DNA of 64,000 bases from Chersky-840 sp035532735 (lineage in GTDB: Bacteria; Actinomycetota; Acidimicrobiia; Acidimicrobiales; UBA8190). Below, piece after piece: positions 54,577-62,073 of the stretch; position 1 is the first letter of the stretch; every line of letters starts with the position of its first letter. The DNA lies in the NCBI GenBank assembly GCA_035532735.1, contig DATKQM010000031.1, positions 124,001-188,000 on the forward strand. The letters run 5' to 3'. The position numbers and the translations under genes were made by a program. Under the pieces are notes generated by a model that did not search any database, was not told where the DNA came from, and was given only the letters and a program-made list of their open reading frames with translations.

Positions 54577-54700
54577 TGGAGCTAACGGGAGTTGAACCCG
54601 TCGGATGCCCGGTCCAAGGGAGCGCCCGGCGAACCTGCTAGCCCCGGTTGGGGCACCGGCCTTGGCCCACTGGTTGTGGGTTTGGGGCCGGTGCCCAACC
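54577..54700 (-). ncRNA. Hairpin plus tRNA-like (tmRNA/tRNA-Ala-like) fold inside the IS
   Basis: On the minus strand 54645-54577 is a 69-nt fold: acceptor GGGGCTA / TAGCTCC with G:U at the 3:70 position (the alanine identity pair), discriminator A, and a perfect T-arm ACGGG-TTCAACT-CCCGT. The D/anticodon region is short: AGGTTCGCCGGG resembles the D-loop segment of tmRNA 5' ends, and CGGG/TCCG may replace the anticodon stem. The 3' end reads ACCC, so CCA would have to be added. Just 5' of it, 54700-54646 forms a ~15-bp hairpin with one bulge and an inner CCCAC-TGGTT-GTGGG stem. The DUF6941-like gene upstream on the same strand would read into it. Not a canonical tRNA. Confidence 0.6.
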
Positions 54701-54745
54701 TTCCTCGTACCCGAACCGGCCTGGGGGGACGGACCGGGATAACGA

Positions 54746-55219
54746 TCAAGTGCCCGGAGTGAGACCGGGAATGATGACTCCGGGAGGTGGCGTCATGATC
54801 CGAAACGGAAGCCGACGCGCCTCGTGTCCATTGATTGAAACAACGAACGAGTAGAGGCCCGGTTGGGCAAGCGGGAGGTTCTTGAAATTCACGGCGACCG
54901 AAATGGTCTGCTCGTCGCCCACGGCGATCATCGGTGGCCTGCCGACGTTGAACGGCGCCTCAAACTCAATCTGTGACGGTTCAGGACCTTCGGCATGAAA
55001 CGGGACGACAGCATTTCCGTCCTCGTCCATCAGGGCCACCTTGAAGGTGTGCGCCTGATTGGTGGCCTGATACGGGACATGGATAACAGCGCCCAGGCCG
55101 AGAGAGATGACGTGGGGGGGCTGGGGTGCAACGAAGGCCATGTTTACCCCACCGCCTGTGACGAAGAGCTTGTTCTCTGCCGTCTCGGCGTGATTGCAAA
55201 CGATCACATCAACGTCCAT
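54746..55219 (-). CDS. DUF6941-like protein, IS passenger
   Basis: 157 aa. MDVDVIVCNHAETAENKLFVTGGGVNMAFV and the later beta-rich IHVPYQATNQAHTFKVALMDEDGNAV...ISVAVNFKNLPLAQPGLYSFVVSINGHEARRLPFRI look like the DUF6941 pattern (an NxAE..x..L.x.GGG start and a C2-like beta-sandwich). Function unknown. ATG at 55219 follows GGGAGGGA about 6 nt upstream; a longer GTG start at 55246 is possible. Its transcript would run into the tRNA-like structure. Confidence 0.7.
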   Translation of the reverse strand: MDVDVIVCNHAETAENKLFVTGGGVNMAFVAPQPPHVISLGLGAVIHVPYQATNQAHTFKVALMDEDGNAVVPFHAEGPEPSQIEFEAPFNVGRPPMIAVGDEQTISVAVNFKNLPLAQPGLYSFVVSINGHEARRLPFRIMTPPPGVIIPGLTPGT

Positions 55220-55385
55220 CCCAAATCCCTCCCAACTCCCGGCCACCTACGGCCAATCCGTCTCCAACTACAGATAAGCTAACCAGCCGCCGTGACGTAG
55301 TGCAAGCATAGTTCTCGGGGCTGCCTTGACGAGGAAAGGGTGGTGCGTCAGGATGCCGAAAGCGGAGAGTGACGGGAGGAAGACA

Positions 55386-55658
55386 ATGGCTGAGGTTTCG
55401 GAGGAGCGTCAAGAGCGAAGCGCCGCCGTCCTCTCAGTGCGGTTTGCGCCTGAGGAACTGGATGAACTGAAGGCGCAAGCCACTAGGGCGGGAGTCCCGG
55501 TTTCGGCATATGTGCGCCGGACTGCCCTGGCTCGGCCGACTACGGGGTTGCTGGTGTCCACCGCCTCGAACAACCATTCCCCTGACCCCTCCACGGGATC
55601 GATCGAGATCACAGGGTATGCCGGACCCTATTCGTCCACGGTTGGGCGGAATCGCTGA
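55386..55658 (+). CDS. Ribbon-helix-helix-like protein, IS passenger
   Basis: 90 aa. RSAAVLSVRFAPEELDELKAQATRAGVPVSAYVRRTAL is a typical RHH/CopG-MobC pattern: a short strand, helix, turn with GV(P/x)VSAYVRR, second helix. The C-terminus is flexible. Such proteins bind DNA as antitoxins or regulators. Excellent GGGAGGA site upstream; earlier in-frame ATG 55353 is an alternative. The 46-aa gene follows 2 bp later. Confidence 0.65.
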   Translation: MAEVSEERQERSAAVLSVRFAPEELDELKAQATRAGVPVSAYVRRTALARPTTGLLVSTASNNHSPDPSTGSIEITGYAGPYSSTVGRNR

Positions 55659-55660
55659 CT

Positions 55661-55801
55661 GTGCCAAAGAACCAGCACCACCCCACGCCAGCGGAGCGTG
55701 ACGAGCGGGTCAAGCTCGACCTACCTCCTGATGAGGCGATCGCGGCGATCCTGGAGACCGGGCCGCACCCTGAGGACGAGGAGTCAGAGTCCGAGAGTTG
55801 A
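55661..55801 (+). CDS. 46-aa acidic protein paired with the RHH gene
   Basis: GTG at 55661: MPKNQHHPTPAERDERVKLD then LPPDEAIAAILETGPHPEDEESESES. It starts 2 bp after the RHH-like gene and probably shares its mRNA. Size and position suggest a small partner, but it resembles no toxin I know. Its last 18 bp overlap the convergent lipoprotein gene. Confidence 0.5.
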   Translation: MPKNQHHPTPAERDERVKLDLPPDEAIAAILETGPHPEDEESESES

Positions 55802-56164
55802 GCAGCCCGCCTTTAACTGGCTCATGAGGGTTGCAGGGCCAGTGCTGCCTTGGAGGGCCTCCCCCAGGCGATGAAATGTCGAATCGTGAGAACTGGTCAA
55901 CGTCGCAATGAAGCCTACGTTGACGAAGATGACGGCCCCCCTGCTAGAAGGTGAACCCTTGAAGCTCTCTGACCCCAAAAGATGCCTCTCCTCCGACAAC
56001 GCATATGCATGAGCGCCCATTTTGGACGGCAGAGTGACCAAGCCGCCCCGAACGGTCTTACAGATGGAGCGGTCAACCGCTGAGGCATGAGGCGCCCCGG
56101 AACAGCTCGCGATTACGACACAACTAGCCAGCAATCCTCCGAGCACCCGACAGTGTCGGTTCAC
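55784..56164 (-). CDS. Putative lipoprotein, IS passenger
   Basis: 126 aa from GTG 56164: NRHCRVLGGLLASCVVIASCSG gives a short signal with lipobox IASC. Three further cysteines (SICKTV, AGCSTL) and a soluble mature part of ~105 aa. No family recognised. Driven by a promoter whose -35 lies in the right inverted repeat. Lower GC than the host genes. Confidence 0.6.
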   Translation of the reverse strand: MNRHCRVLGGLLASCVVIASCSGAPHASAVDRSICKTVRGGLVTLPSKMGAHAYALSEERHLLGSESFKGSPSSRGAVIFVNVGFIATLTSSHDSTFHRLGEALQGSTGPATLMSQLKAGCSTLGL

Positions 56165-56172
56165 TGCAACCA

Positions 56173-56200
56173 AGGCTAGCGCACCCTATGGGTTTGTCAA
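56173..56200 (-). promoter_or_regulatory. Inward promoter in the right end of the IS
   Basis: Minus strand TTGACA (56195-56200, within the inverted repeat), 16-bp spacer, TAGCCT (56173-56178), then 8 nt to GTG 56164. Confidence 0.5.
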
Positions 56201-56213
56201 CCCGCACATTACC
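56189..56213 (-). repeat. Right terminal inverted repeat
   Basis: Reverse complement begins GGTAATGTGCGGGTTGAC; pairs with 53544-53568 with one mismatch. Confidence 0.95.
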
Positions 56214-56221
56214 AACGGGCC
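56214..56221. repeat. Right target-site duplication AACGGGCC
   Basis: Identical to 53536-53543. Confidence 0.92.
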
Positions 56222-56234
56222 TCTCAGTCGTTGC

Positions 56235-56263
56235 TTGCATATCCATGCATAGGGCCGTATATT
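56235..56263 (+). promoter_or_regulatory. argC promoter with overlapping ARG-box-like operator
   Basis: TTGCAT (56235-56240), 17-bp spacer, TATATT (56258-56263), then 7 nt to ATG 56271: a good promoter for a leaderless mRNA. The palindrome TGCAT-ATCC-ATGCA (56236-56249, 5-4-5 like ARG boxes) covers the -35, fitting repression by the ArgR encoded in the same operon. The IS right end is 13 bp upstream of the -35. Confidence 0.65.
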
Positions 56264-56270
56264 CTTGCGA

Positions 56271-57284
56271 ATGCGTGTGGGGATCGCCGGTGCGTCGGGC
56301 TATGCGGGGGCTGAATTACTGCGGCTCTGTGCCGGCCATCCAGACCTCGAGGTGGTGGTGGCGGGGGCTGACACCCAAGCCGGGCAGCCGGTCGCCACGC
56401 TTTACCCGTCGCTGGCCGCCGCCTACCGGACCCTCGAGTTCTCCAAGGTCGGTGCGGAGGACCTGGCCCACCTCGACGTGGTGTTCCTGGCCCTGCCGCA
56501 CGGCGAGTCCCAGGAGCTGGCCCCCGCCCTCGTCGGCCGGGTCGGGCTCCTGGTGGACCTGTCCGCCGACTTCCGGCTCCGCGACGCGGCTGCCTATCCC
56601 CGTTGGTACGGCCACGAGCACGTCGCCCCTGAACTGCTGGGTGAGTTCGTCTACGGGCTCCCGGAGCTGTTCCGGGCTTCGCTCGTCGGCGCCCGGTTGG
56701 TGGCCGCGCCCGGGTGCTATCCCACCGCGGCGGCGTTGGTGCTCGCACCTCTTGTTCGAGCCGGGGTCATCGAGGACAGCGGTGTCATCGTGGACGCGGC
56801 GAGCGGTGTGTCGGGCGCGGGGCGCAAGTTGGCACACACCACCCACTTCAACACCGCCGATGAGGACTTCACCGCCTACGGACTGCTGAACCATCGGCAC
56901 ACGCCCGAGATCGAGCAGGCCTCGGGGGCCCAGGTCCTCTTCACTCCGCACCTGGCGCCCATGAACCGGGGCATCCTCGCCACCTGTTACGCGCGTCCCA
57001 TCACCGAGCTCGGCACCGATGACGTCCTGGCCATTCTCGGTGACGCCTATGGCGGCGAGCCCTTCGTGGTCGTGAGCGACCGGTCGCCGTCGACCAAGGC
57101 CACGCTCGGGTCCAACTGCGCGCACGTGACAGCGCGTGTCGACCCCCGCACCGGATGGGTGGTGTCGCTCTGTGCCATCGACAACCTCGTGAAGGGCGCC
57201 TCGGGCCAAGCCGTGCAGTGCGCCAACATCGCCCTCGGCCTGCCCGAGTCCATGGGCCTCTCGATGATCGGGGTGTACCCGTGA
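56271..57284 (+). CDS. argC: N-acetyl-gamma-glutamyl-phosphate reductase
   Basis: 337 aa. NADP-binding VGIAGASGYAGAELLRL, PHGESQELAP, catalytic cysteine in VAAPGCYPTAAALVLAPL, SGVSGAGRK and HLAPMNRGILATCYA. Third step of arginine synthesis. ATG 56271 matches the leaderless promoter; TTG 56265 would be a minor extension. Head of the arg operon, stop overlapping argJ (GTGA). Confidence 0.97.
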   Translation: MRVGIAGASGYAGAELLRLCAGHPDLEVVVAGADTQAGQPVATLYPSLAAAYRTLEFSKVGAEDLAHLDVVFLALPHGESQELAPALVGRVGLLVDLSADFRLRDAAAYPRWYGHEHVAPELLGEFVYGLPELFRASLVGARLVAAPGCYPTAAALVLAPLVRAGVIEDSGVIVDAASGVSGAGRKLAHTTHFNTADEDFTAYGLLNHRHTPEIEQASGAQVLFTPHLAPMNRGILATCYARPITELGTDDVLAILGDAYGGEPFVVVSDRSPSTKATLGSNCAHVTARVDPRTGWVVSLCAIDNLVKGASGQAVQCANIALGLPESMGLSMIGVYP

Positions 57285-58450
57285 GTGTCACCGCCCCCAA
57301 GGGCTTTGCGGCGTCGGGGATCGCGTGCGGGATCAAGGCGTCGGGTGCTCCTGACCTCGCCCTGGTGGCGTCGACCGGGGGTGTGGTGCCCGCCGCGGGG
57401 GTCTTCACCGCCAACCTGGCCGCGGCCGCGCCGGTGCAGGTGAGCCGGGCCCATCTGGCCGCCACCGCCGGTCATGCTGGCGCGGTCGTCCTCTCGAGTG
57501 GGAATGCCAACGCAGCAACGGGTGCGCCCGGTGTGGCTGCGGCGCAACGGATGTGCGTCCTCGTGGGTGAGGGTCTCGGTGTGGTCGCCGACGAGGTCCT
57601 GGTGTGTCAGACCGGGCTCATCGGCATCCCCTTCCCTCTGGCGCCCGTGGAAAGCGGGATCCCGGTGCTCGTCCAATCCCGACTCGGAGACCGCGACGCG
57701 GGCCGGCGGGCGGCGACGGCGATCATGACCACTGACACCGTGCGCAAAGAGGTCACCATCGAGGGTGCGGGGTTCAGCGTCGGGGCGATGGCCAAGGGGG
57801 CGGCCATGCTGGCCCCGAACATGGCGACCATGCTCGCCGTGCTCACGACCGACGCCCGGTGCGATGCCGACACTTTGGCCGAGGCCTTGGGCAGTGCCGT
57901 GGAGGGCAGTTTCAACCGGATGAGCATCGACGGGTGCACATCGACCAACGACACCGTGCTCGTGTTGGCGAGCGGCGCGAGCGGCACATCGGTCGGTGTC
58001 GACGCACTGGGGGAGGCCTTGGGCCAGGCGTGCGGTGATCTCGCCGGGATGATGGTGGCCGACGCCGAGGGTGGGAGCAAGGTCTCACACGTCGTCGTGA
58101 CCGGGGCGGCGTCGGATGCCGAGGCCCATCGAGCCGCGCGCAAGGTGGCGGAGTCGGCGCTCGTGAAGTGCTCACTCAACGGCGAGGACCCGTACTGGGG
58201 GAGAGTGGTGAGCGAGTTGGGATCCGCGGCGGTGGCCTTCGACCTCGACCGGGTCGAGGTGGCCTATGGCGGTGTGGTGGTGTGCCGCGAAGGCGTGGCC
58301 GTCGACCACGACGCCATGGCGGTGCGTGCCCACATGCAGGGCCATGCCATCGAGTTGCGCTGTGACCTCGGGCTCGGCTCGGGGACCGGAGCCATGCTGA
58401 GCACCGATCTCGGACACGGCTACATCGACGAGAACAGGACGACGTCGTGA
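57281..58450 (+). CDS. argJ: Glutamate N-acetyltransferase / amino-acid acetyltransferase
   Basis: 389 aa. Ornithine acetyltransferase family; the precursor self-cleaves before the Thr in KGAAMLAPNMATMLAVLTTDA (around residues 182-187) to form alpha and beta chains. Other motifs: GNANAATGAPG, NDTVLVLASGAS, SLNGEDPYWGR. Recycles the acetyl group, so a separate argE is not needed. GTG start. Confidence 0.97.
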   Translation: MSVTAPKGFAASGIACGIKASGAPDLALVASTGGVVPAAGVFTANLAAAAPVQVSRAHLAATAGHAGAVVLSSGNANAATGAPGVAAAQRMCVLVGEGLGVVADEVLVCQTGLIGIPFPLAPVESGIPVLVQSRLGDRDAGRRAATAIMTTDTVRKEVTIEGAGFSVGAMAKGAAMLAPNMATMLAVLTTDARCDADTLAEALGSAVEGSFNRMSIDGCTSTNDTVLVLASGASGTSVGVDALGEALGQACGDLAGMMVADAEGGSKVSHVVVTGAASDAEAHRAARKVAESALVKCSLNGEDPYWGRVVSELGSAAVAFDLDRVEVAYGGVVVCREGVAVDHDAMAVRAHMQGHAIELRCDLGLGSGTGAMLSTDLGHGYIDENRTTS

Positions 58451-59367
58451 ACGGCGAGCTCGGCCCCTCCGAACGCGCCGCCGTGCTCGTCGAGGCCCTG
58501 CCCTACATCCTGCGGTTCTGGGGCAAGGTCGTCGTCATCAAGTACGGCGGCAACGTGCTCGCACCGACCGATGGTGAGCCCATGGCGAAGGGCGCGGAGC
58601 CTACCGAGGCGGCCGCGTTGGCCTCGTTCGCCGAGGACGTCGTGCTCATGCGTTCGGTGGGGATGCTTCCCGTCGTCGTCCACGGCGGTGGTCCGCAGAT
58701 CGGTGAGATGATGGAGAGGCTCGGCAAGGTGCCGGAGTTCCGCGACGGTATGCGGGTCACCGACGCCGAGACCCTCGAGATCGCCTCCATGGTCCTCATC
58801 GGCAAGGTGAACCGGGAGATCGTGTCGGCCATGAACGTCCACGGCTCGTTGGCCGTTGGGCTTTCGGGTGAGGACGCCAAGATGATCACCGCCACGGCGC
58901 GCGACGCCAGTCTCGGGTTCGTGGGCGACGTCGAGGTGGTCGACCCATCGATCCTCCAACGCCTTGTGGCCGAGGGGATCATCCCGGTGGTGGCGACCAT
59001 CGCCGGGGACACCTCGGGCCAGTCCTACAACATCAACGCCGACGCCGTGGCGGGGGCCATCGCAGCGGCTCTGCACGCCGAGAAGCTCGTCTGCCTGACC
59101 GACGTCACGGGCCTGCGGTCGGATCCCGACGACCCGAGCTCGCGACTGCGCCAGGTCTCGGTCGACCAGATCGACGCCATGGTGGCATCGGGGGCGGCCT
59201 CGTCAGGGATGATCCCCAAGGTCGAGGCGTGTGCCCGGGCCGTGCGGGCCGGGGTGCCGCGTGCCCACATCCTCGACGGCCGGGTGCCCCACGCCCTGTT
59301 GCTCGAGGTCTTCAGTGACCGGGGCGTGGGGACGATGATCTTCGGTGAGGGCGAGGTGACCACGTGA
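58447..59367 (+). CDS. argB: Acetylglutamate kinase
   Basis: 306 aa. VVIKYGGNVL, VVVHGGGPQIGEMM, and NINADAVAGAIAAALHAEKLVCLTDVTGL, GMIPKVEACARAV are amino-acid-kinase family features. An insert of ~12 residues (TDGEPMAKGAEPTE) follows the first motif. The arginine-sensitive N-terminal helix appears present (ERAAVLVEALPYILRF). GTGA overlaps on both sides. Confidence 0.97.
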   Translation: MNGELGPSERAAVLVEALPYILRFWGKVVVIKYGGNVLAPTDGEPMAKGAEPTEAAALASFAEDVVLMRSVGMLPVVVHGGGPQIGEMMERLGKVPEFRDGMRVTDAETLEIASMVLIGKVNREIVSAMNVHGSLAVGLSGEDAKMITATARDASLGFVGDVEVVDPSILQRLVAEGIIPVVATIAGDTSGQSYNINADAVAGAIAAALHAEKLVCLTDVTGLRSDPDDPSSRLRQVSVDQIDAMVASGAASSGMIPKVEACARAVRAGVPRAHILDGRVPHALLLEVFSDRGVGTMIFGEGEVTT

Positions 59368-60569
59368 GCGGGCTTCCCGATCGGAGTGCCCTCATGCACA
59401 CCTACGCCGAGCCGACCGTCACCTTCGTCCGGGGTGCAGGGTCGGAGCTCTGGGACAGCGACGGCCAGCGGTACCTGGACTTCCTGTCCGGGCTGGCGGT
59501 GACGGGGCTCGGCCACGCCCACCCGGCCGTGGCCGAAGCGCTGTCGGAACAGGCCCGGACCCTGGTGCACGTCTCGAACCTGTTCGGTAACACCGTGGGC
59601 CCCGAGGTGGCGGTGACCCTCGACCGGCTCGTGGGTGGGGGAACGACGCGCGCCGGCGGTCAGGTCTTCTTCACCAACTCGGGAGCCGAGGCCAATGAGT
59701 GCGCGGTCAAGCTCGCCCGGAAGTGGGCGGGCCCGGGCCGGCATGTGGTGGTGAGCACCTGGGACGCCTTTCACGGACGGACCCTGGCGACGTTGGCGGC
59801 GACGGGCCAACCCGAGAAGCAGACAGCCTTCGAGCCCATGCCCGACGGTTTCGACCACGTCGGGTACGGCGACGTCACGGCGTTGGAGGCAGCATGTGAA
59901 TCGACGGAGGTCGCCGCGGTGCTCCTCGAGCCCATCCAGGGTGAGGCGGGGGTCATCGCACCGTCATCGGACTACCTCGGTGCTGTGCGCGAGATGTGCA
60001 GCGCGCGCGACATCTTGCTCATGGTGGACGAGATCCAGACCGGGCTCGGCCGGACCGGGCGGTGGTTCGCGTTCCAACACACCGGCATCGAGCCCGATGT
60101 GGTGACCATGGCCAAGGCCCTCGGCAACGGCGTGCCCATCGGTGCGTGTTGGGCCCGGGCCGAAGTTGCCGCCGCATTTTCGCCGGGCGATCACGGCAGC
60201 ACCTTCGGGGGCCAACCTCTGGCCGCAGCGGCGGCCAGGGCCACCTTGGCGGTCATGGAGGCCGAGGACGCGCCCGCCCGGGCGGCGCGGGCCGGGGCGA
60301 TCTTGCGGGCCGGGCTCGAACGTCTCGACGGCGTGGTCGGCGTCCGGGGGGCGGGGCTCCTCCTCGGTGCTGCACTCGACCACCACCATGCCAAGGATGT
60401 GGCCGGCGCTGCGTTGGCCCGAGGCCTCGTGGTGAACGCCCCACGACCCGACACCATCCGGCTGGCCCCGTCGTTGTTGGTCAGCGACGACGAGATCGAA
60501 GAGGCGCTGGCACTGCTCGGCGCGGCACTGGCCGATGTGGACCCGTCTGTGAAGGCGGACGCGTCGTGA
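59364..60569 (+). CDS. argD: Acetylornithine aminotransferase
   Basis: 401-aa class III PLP aminotransferase. FFTNSGAEANECAVKLARKW, HGRTLATLAATG, EPIQGEAGVI, LLMVDEIQTGLGRTGRWFAFQHTGIEPDVVTMAKALGNGVPIGA with the PLP lysine in MAKAL. C-terminal APSLLVSDDEIEEAL. GTG start overlapping argB. Confidence 0.97.
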   Translation: MSGLPDRSALMHTYAEPTVTFVRGAGSELWDSDGQRYLDFLSGLAVTGLGHAHPAVAEALSEQARTLVHVSNLFGNTVGPEVAVTLDRLVGGGTTRAGGQVFFTNSGAEANECAVKLARKWAGPGRHVVVSTWDAFHGRTLATLAATGQPEKQTAFEPMPDGFDHVGYGDVTALEAACESTEVAAVLLEPIQGEAGVIAPSSDYLGAVREMCSARDILLMVDEIQTGLGRTGRWFAFQHTGIEPDVVTMAKALGNGVPIGACWARAEVAAAFSPGDHGSTFGGQPLAAAAARATLAVMEAEDAPARAARAGAILRAGLERLDGVVGVRGAGLLLGAALDHHHAKDVAGAALARGLVVNAPRPDTIRLAPSLLVSDDEIEEALALLGAALADVDPSVKADAS

Positions 60570-61549
60570 CCCGTCACTTCCTCGACATCGACGACCTGTC
60601 GTGCGACGAGCTCGACGACGTCCTCGCCACGGCCTCGCTCCCGGTGGCCGAGGTGCCCAAGGTGCTGGCCGGTCGGGGTGCCGCCCTCGTGTTCGAGAAG
60701 GCGTCGGCCCGTACCCGTAGCTCGACCGAGCTGGCCGTGGTCGCGCTCGGTGGGCACCCCGTCTACATCCAGGGCCCCGAGGTCGGGATGGACGTGCGCG
60801 AGACGGTCGAGGACGTGGCCCGGACTCTGGCGTGCTACCACGCCGTGCTGTGCGCGCGGGTCCTCGATCACACCACGCTCGTCCGGATGGCAACTGCGCT
60901 CGACGAGCCTGCGCCCCGTCCGGGCTCTCACGGGTCGGAGGACAGTGGTGACGGCGAGCGGTTCCCGGTCCCGGTGCCGGTGGTCAACCTGCTCTCGGAC
61001 CGGGGCCATCCCTGTCAGGCCCTTGCCGATCTGTTGACGCTCCGGCAGGTGTTCGGGAACGTCGAGGGTCGGACCGTGGCCTACATCGGGGATGCCAACA
61101 ACGTGTGGCGGTCACTGGCACTGGCCGCGGCGATGACCGGCATCCGGGTGCGGACGGCGTCGCCCGAGGGATACGAGCCCGATGGCGACGATCTGGCCCG
61201 GGTGGCCCGGCTCGGTGGCGAGGTCGAGGTGACGTCGGACCCCATGGAGGCCGCGACAGGTGCCGACGTGCTCTACACCGACGTGTGGACGTCGATGGGC
61301 CAAGAAGAGGAGCAGGAGCTCCGGCGTAAGGCCTTTGCGGGTTTCACCATCGACGAGGACATGGTGGGGCGGGCCGCTCCCGACGCCGTGGTCCTGCACT
61401 GTCTTCCCGCGCATCGCGGTGAGGAGATCACCGCCGGGGTGCTCGAGGGGCCGAGAAGTGTGGTGTGGCGCCAGGCGGCCAACCGGATGCACGCCGTGCG
61501 GGGGTTGTTGGCCTGGTTGCTCGGACCCGGTGGGGGTGGGGGGCGATGA
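60566..61549 (+). CDS. argF: Ornithine carbamoyltransferase
   Basis: 327 aa. Makes citrulline. Carbamoyl-phosphate motif is KASARTRSSTEL instead of the common STRTRxSFE; HPCQALADLLTLRQ, YIGDANNVWRSLA and HCLPAHRGEEITAGV are intact. A ~20-residue insert rich in G/S/E (PRPGSHGSEDSGDGERF) precedes VPVVNLLSDRGHPCQ. Despite the altered first motif the key Ser-x-Arg-Thr-Arg is kept. Confidence 0.95.
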   Translation: MTRHFLDIDDLSCDELDDVLATASLPVAEVPKVLAGRGAALVFEKASARTRSSTELAVVALGGHPVYIQGPEVGMDVRETVEDVARTLACYHAVLCARVLDHTTLVRMATALDEPAPRPGSHGSEDSGDGERFPVPVPVVNLLSDRGHPCQALADLLTLRQVFGNVEGRTVAYIGDANNVWRSLALAAAMTGIRVRTASPEGYEPDGDDLARVARLGGEVEVTSDPMEAATGADVLYTDVWTSMGQEEEQELRRKAFAGFTIDEDMVGRAAPDAVVLHCLPAHRGEEITAGVLEGPRSVVWRQAANRMHAVRGLLAWLLGPGGGGGR

Positions 61550-62073
61550 AGTTGGGAAAGCCACAGCGCCAGCACCGGGTCCTGCGGTTGCTCGAGACCC
61601 ACGCCGTGTCGAACCAGGCCCAGCTCGTGAGCCTCCTCGCCGACGAGGGGATCGAAGCCACCCAGACCACGGTGTCGCGTGACCTCGAGGAGGTCGGGGC
61701 CATCAAGGTGCGGGTCCCGGGGGGCGAGACCGTCTACGCCCTGCCCGAGCTCCCGGTCCACCAGGTCGCTCCCGAAGACCATCTGCGACGGGTGCTCGGT
61801 GAATGGGTGGTGGAGGTGGCGTACTCGGCGAACCTGGTCGTCCTGCGGACTCCTCCCGGCTGCGCGCACGTGGTGGGCTCCGCGCTCGACCGCAGTGGGT
61901 TCGACGGCGTGATCGGCACGGTGGCGGGGGACGATACGGTCCTCGTGGTGAGCGCGAACGACCTTGGCGGCGCCGCTATCGCCACCCGGCTTTCGGACTT
62001 GGCCGGCATCAACAACCCTGACATGCACCGCACGGGAATTGGGATGGCGCAGGGAATGAACGGAGCGACGTGA
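61546..62073 (+). CDS. argR: Arginine repressor
   Basis: 175 aa. N-terminal winged helix (HRVLRLLETHAVSNQAQLVSLLADEGIEATQTTVSRDLEEVGAIKVR) with SQ/TQTTVSRDL recognition, C-terminal hexamerisation/arginine domain with GTVAGDDTVLVVSAND. Likely binds the palindrome before argC. ATGA overlap with argF. Confidence 0.96.
   Translation: MKLGKPQRQHRVLRLLETHAVSNQAQLVSLLADEGIEATQTTVSRDLEEVGAIKVRVPGGETVYALPELPVHQVAPEDHLRRVLGEWVVEVAYSANLVVLRTPPGCAHVVGSALDRSGFDGVIGTVAGDDTVLVVSANDLGGAAIATRLSDLAGINNPDMHRTGIGMAQGMNGAT

Larger units (their letters stand above)
53544..56213. mobile_element. Complete IS1595-family element with passenger genes, 2,670 bp
   Basis: Bounded by 25-bp terminal inverted repeats (one mismatch) and 8-bp direct repeats AACGGGCC, both fitting the IS1595 family, whose members make 8-bp duplications and begin with GG. 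It holds an ISXO2-like transposase, a DUF6941-like gene, a ribbon-helix-helix-like gene, a 46-aa gene, a lipoprotein gene, and on the minus strand a tRNA-like fold. Base composition to the right of the transposase is visibly less GC-rich than the chromosome. It sits between two divergent promoters without breaking either. Perfect duplications suggest a recent insertion. Confidence 0.92.

Noticed and set aside
54577..54645. Functional tRNA gene
   Set aside because: Acceptor and T-arm are good, but no normal D-arm or 5-bp anticodon stem with a 7-nt loop and T33 can be formed, and the length is 69 nt. Kept as a tRNA-like structure only.
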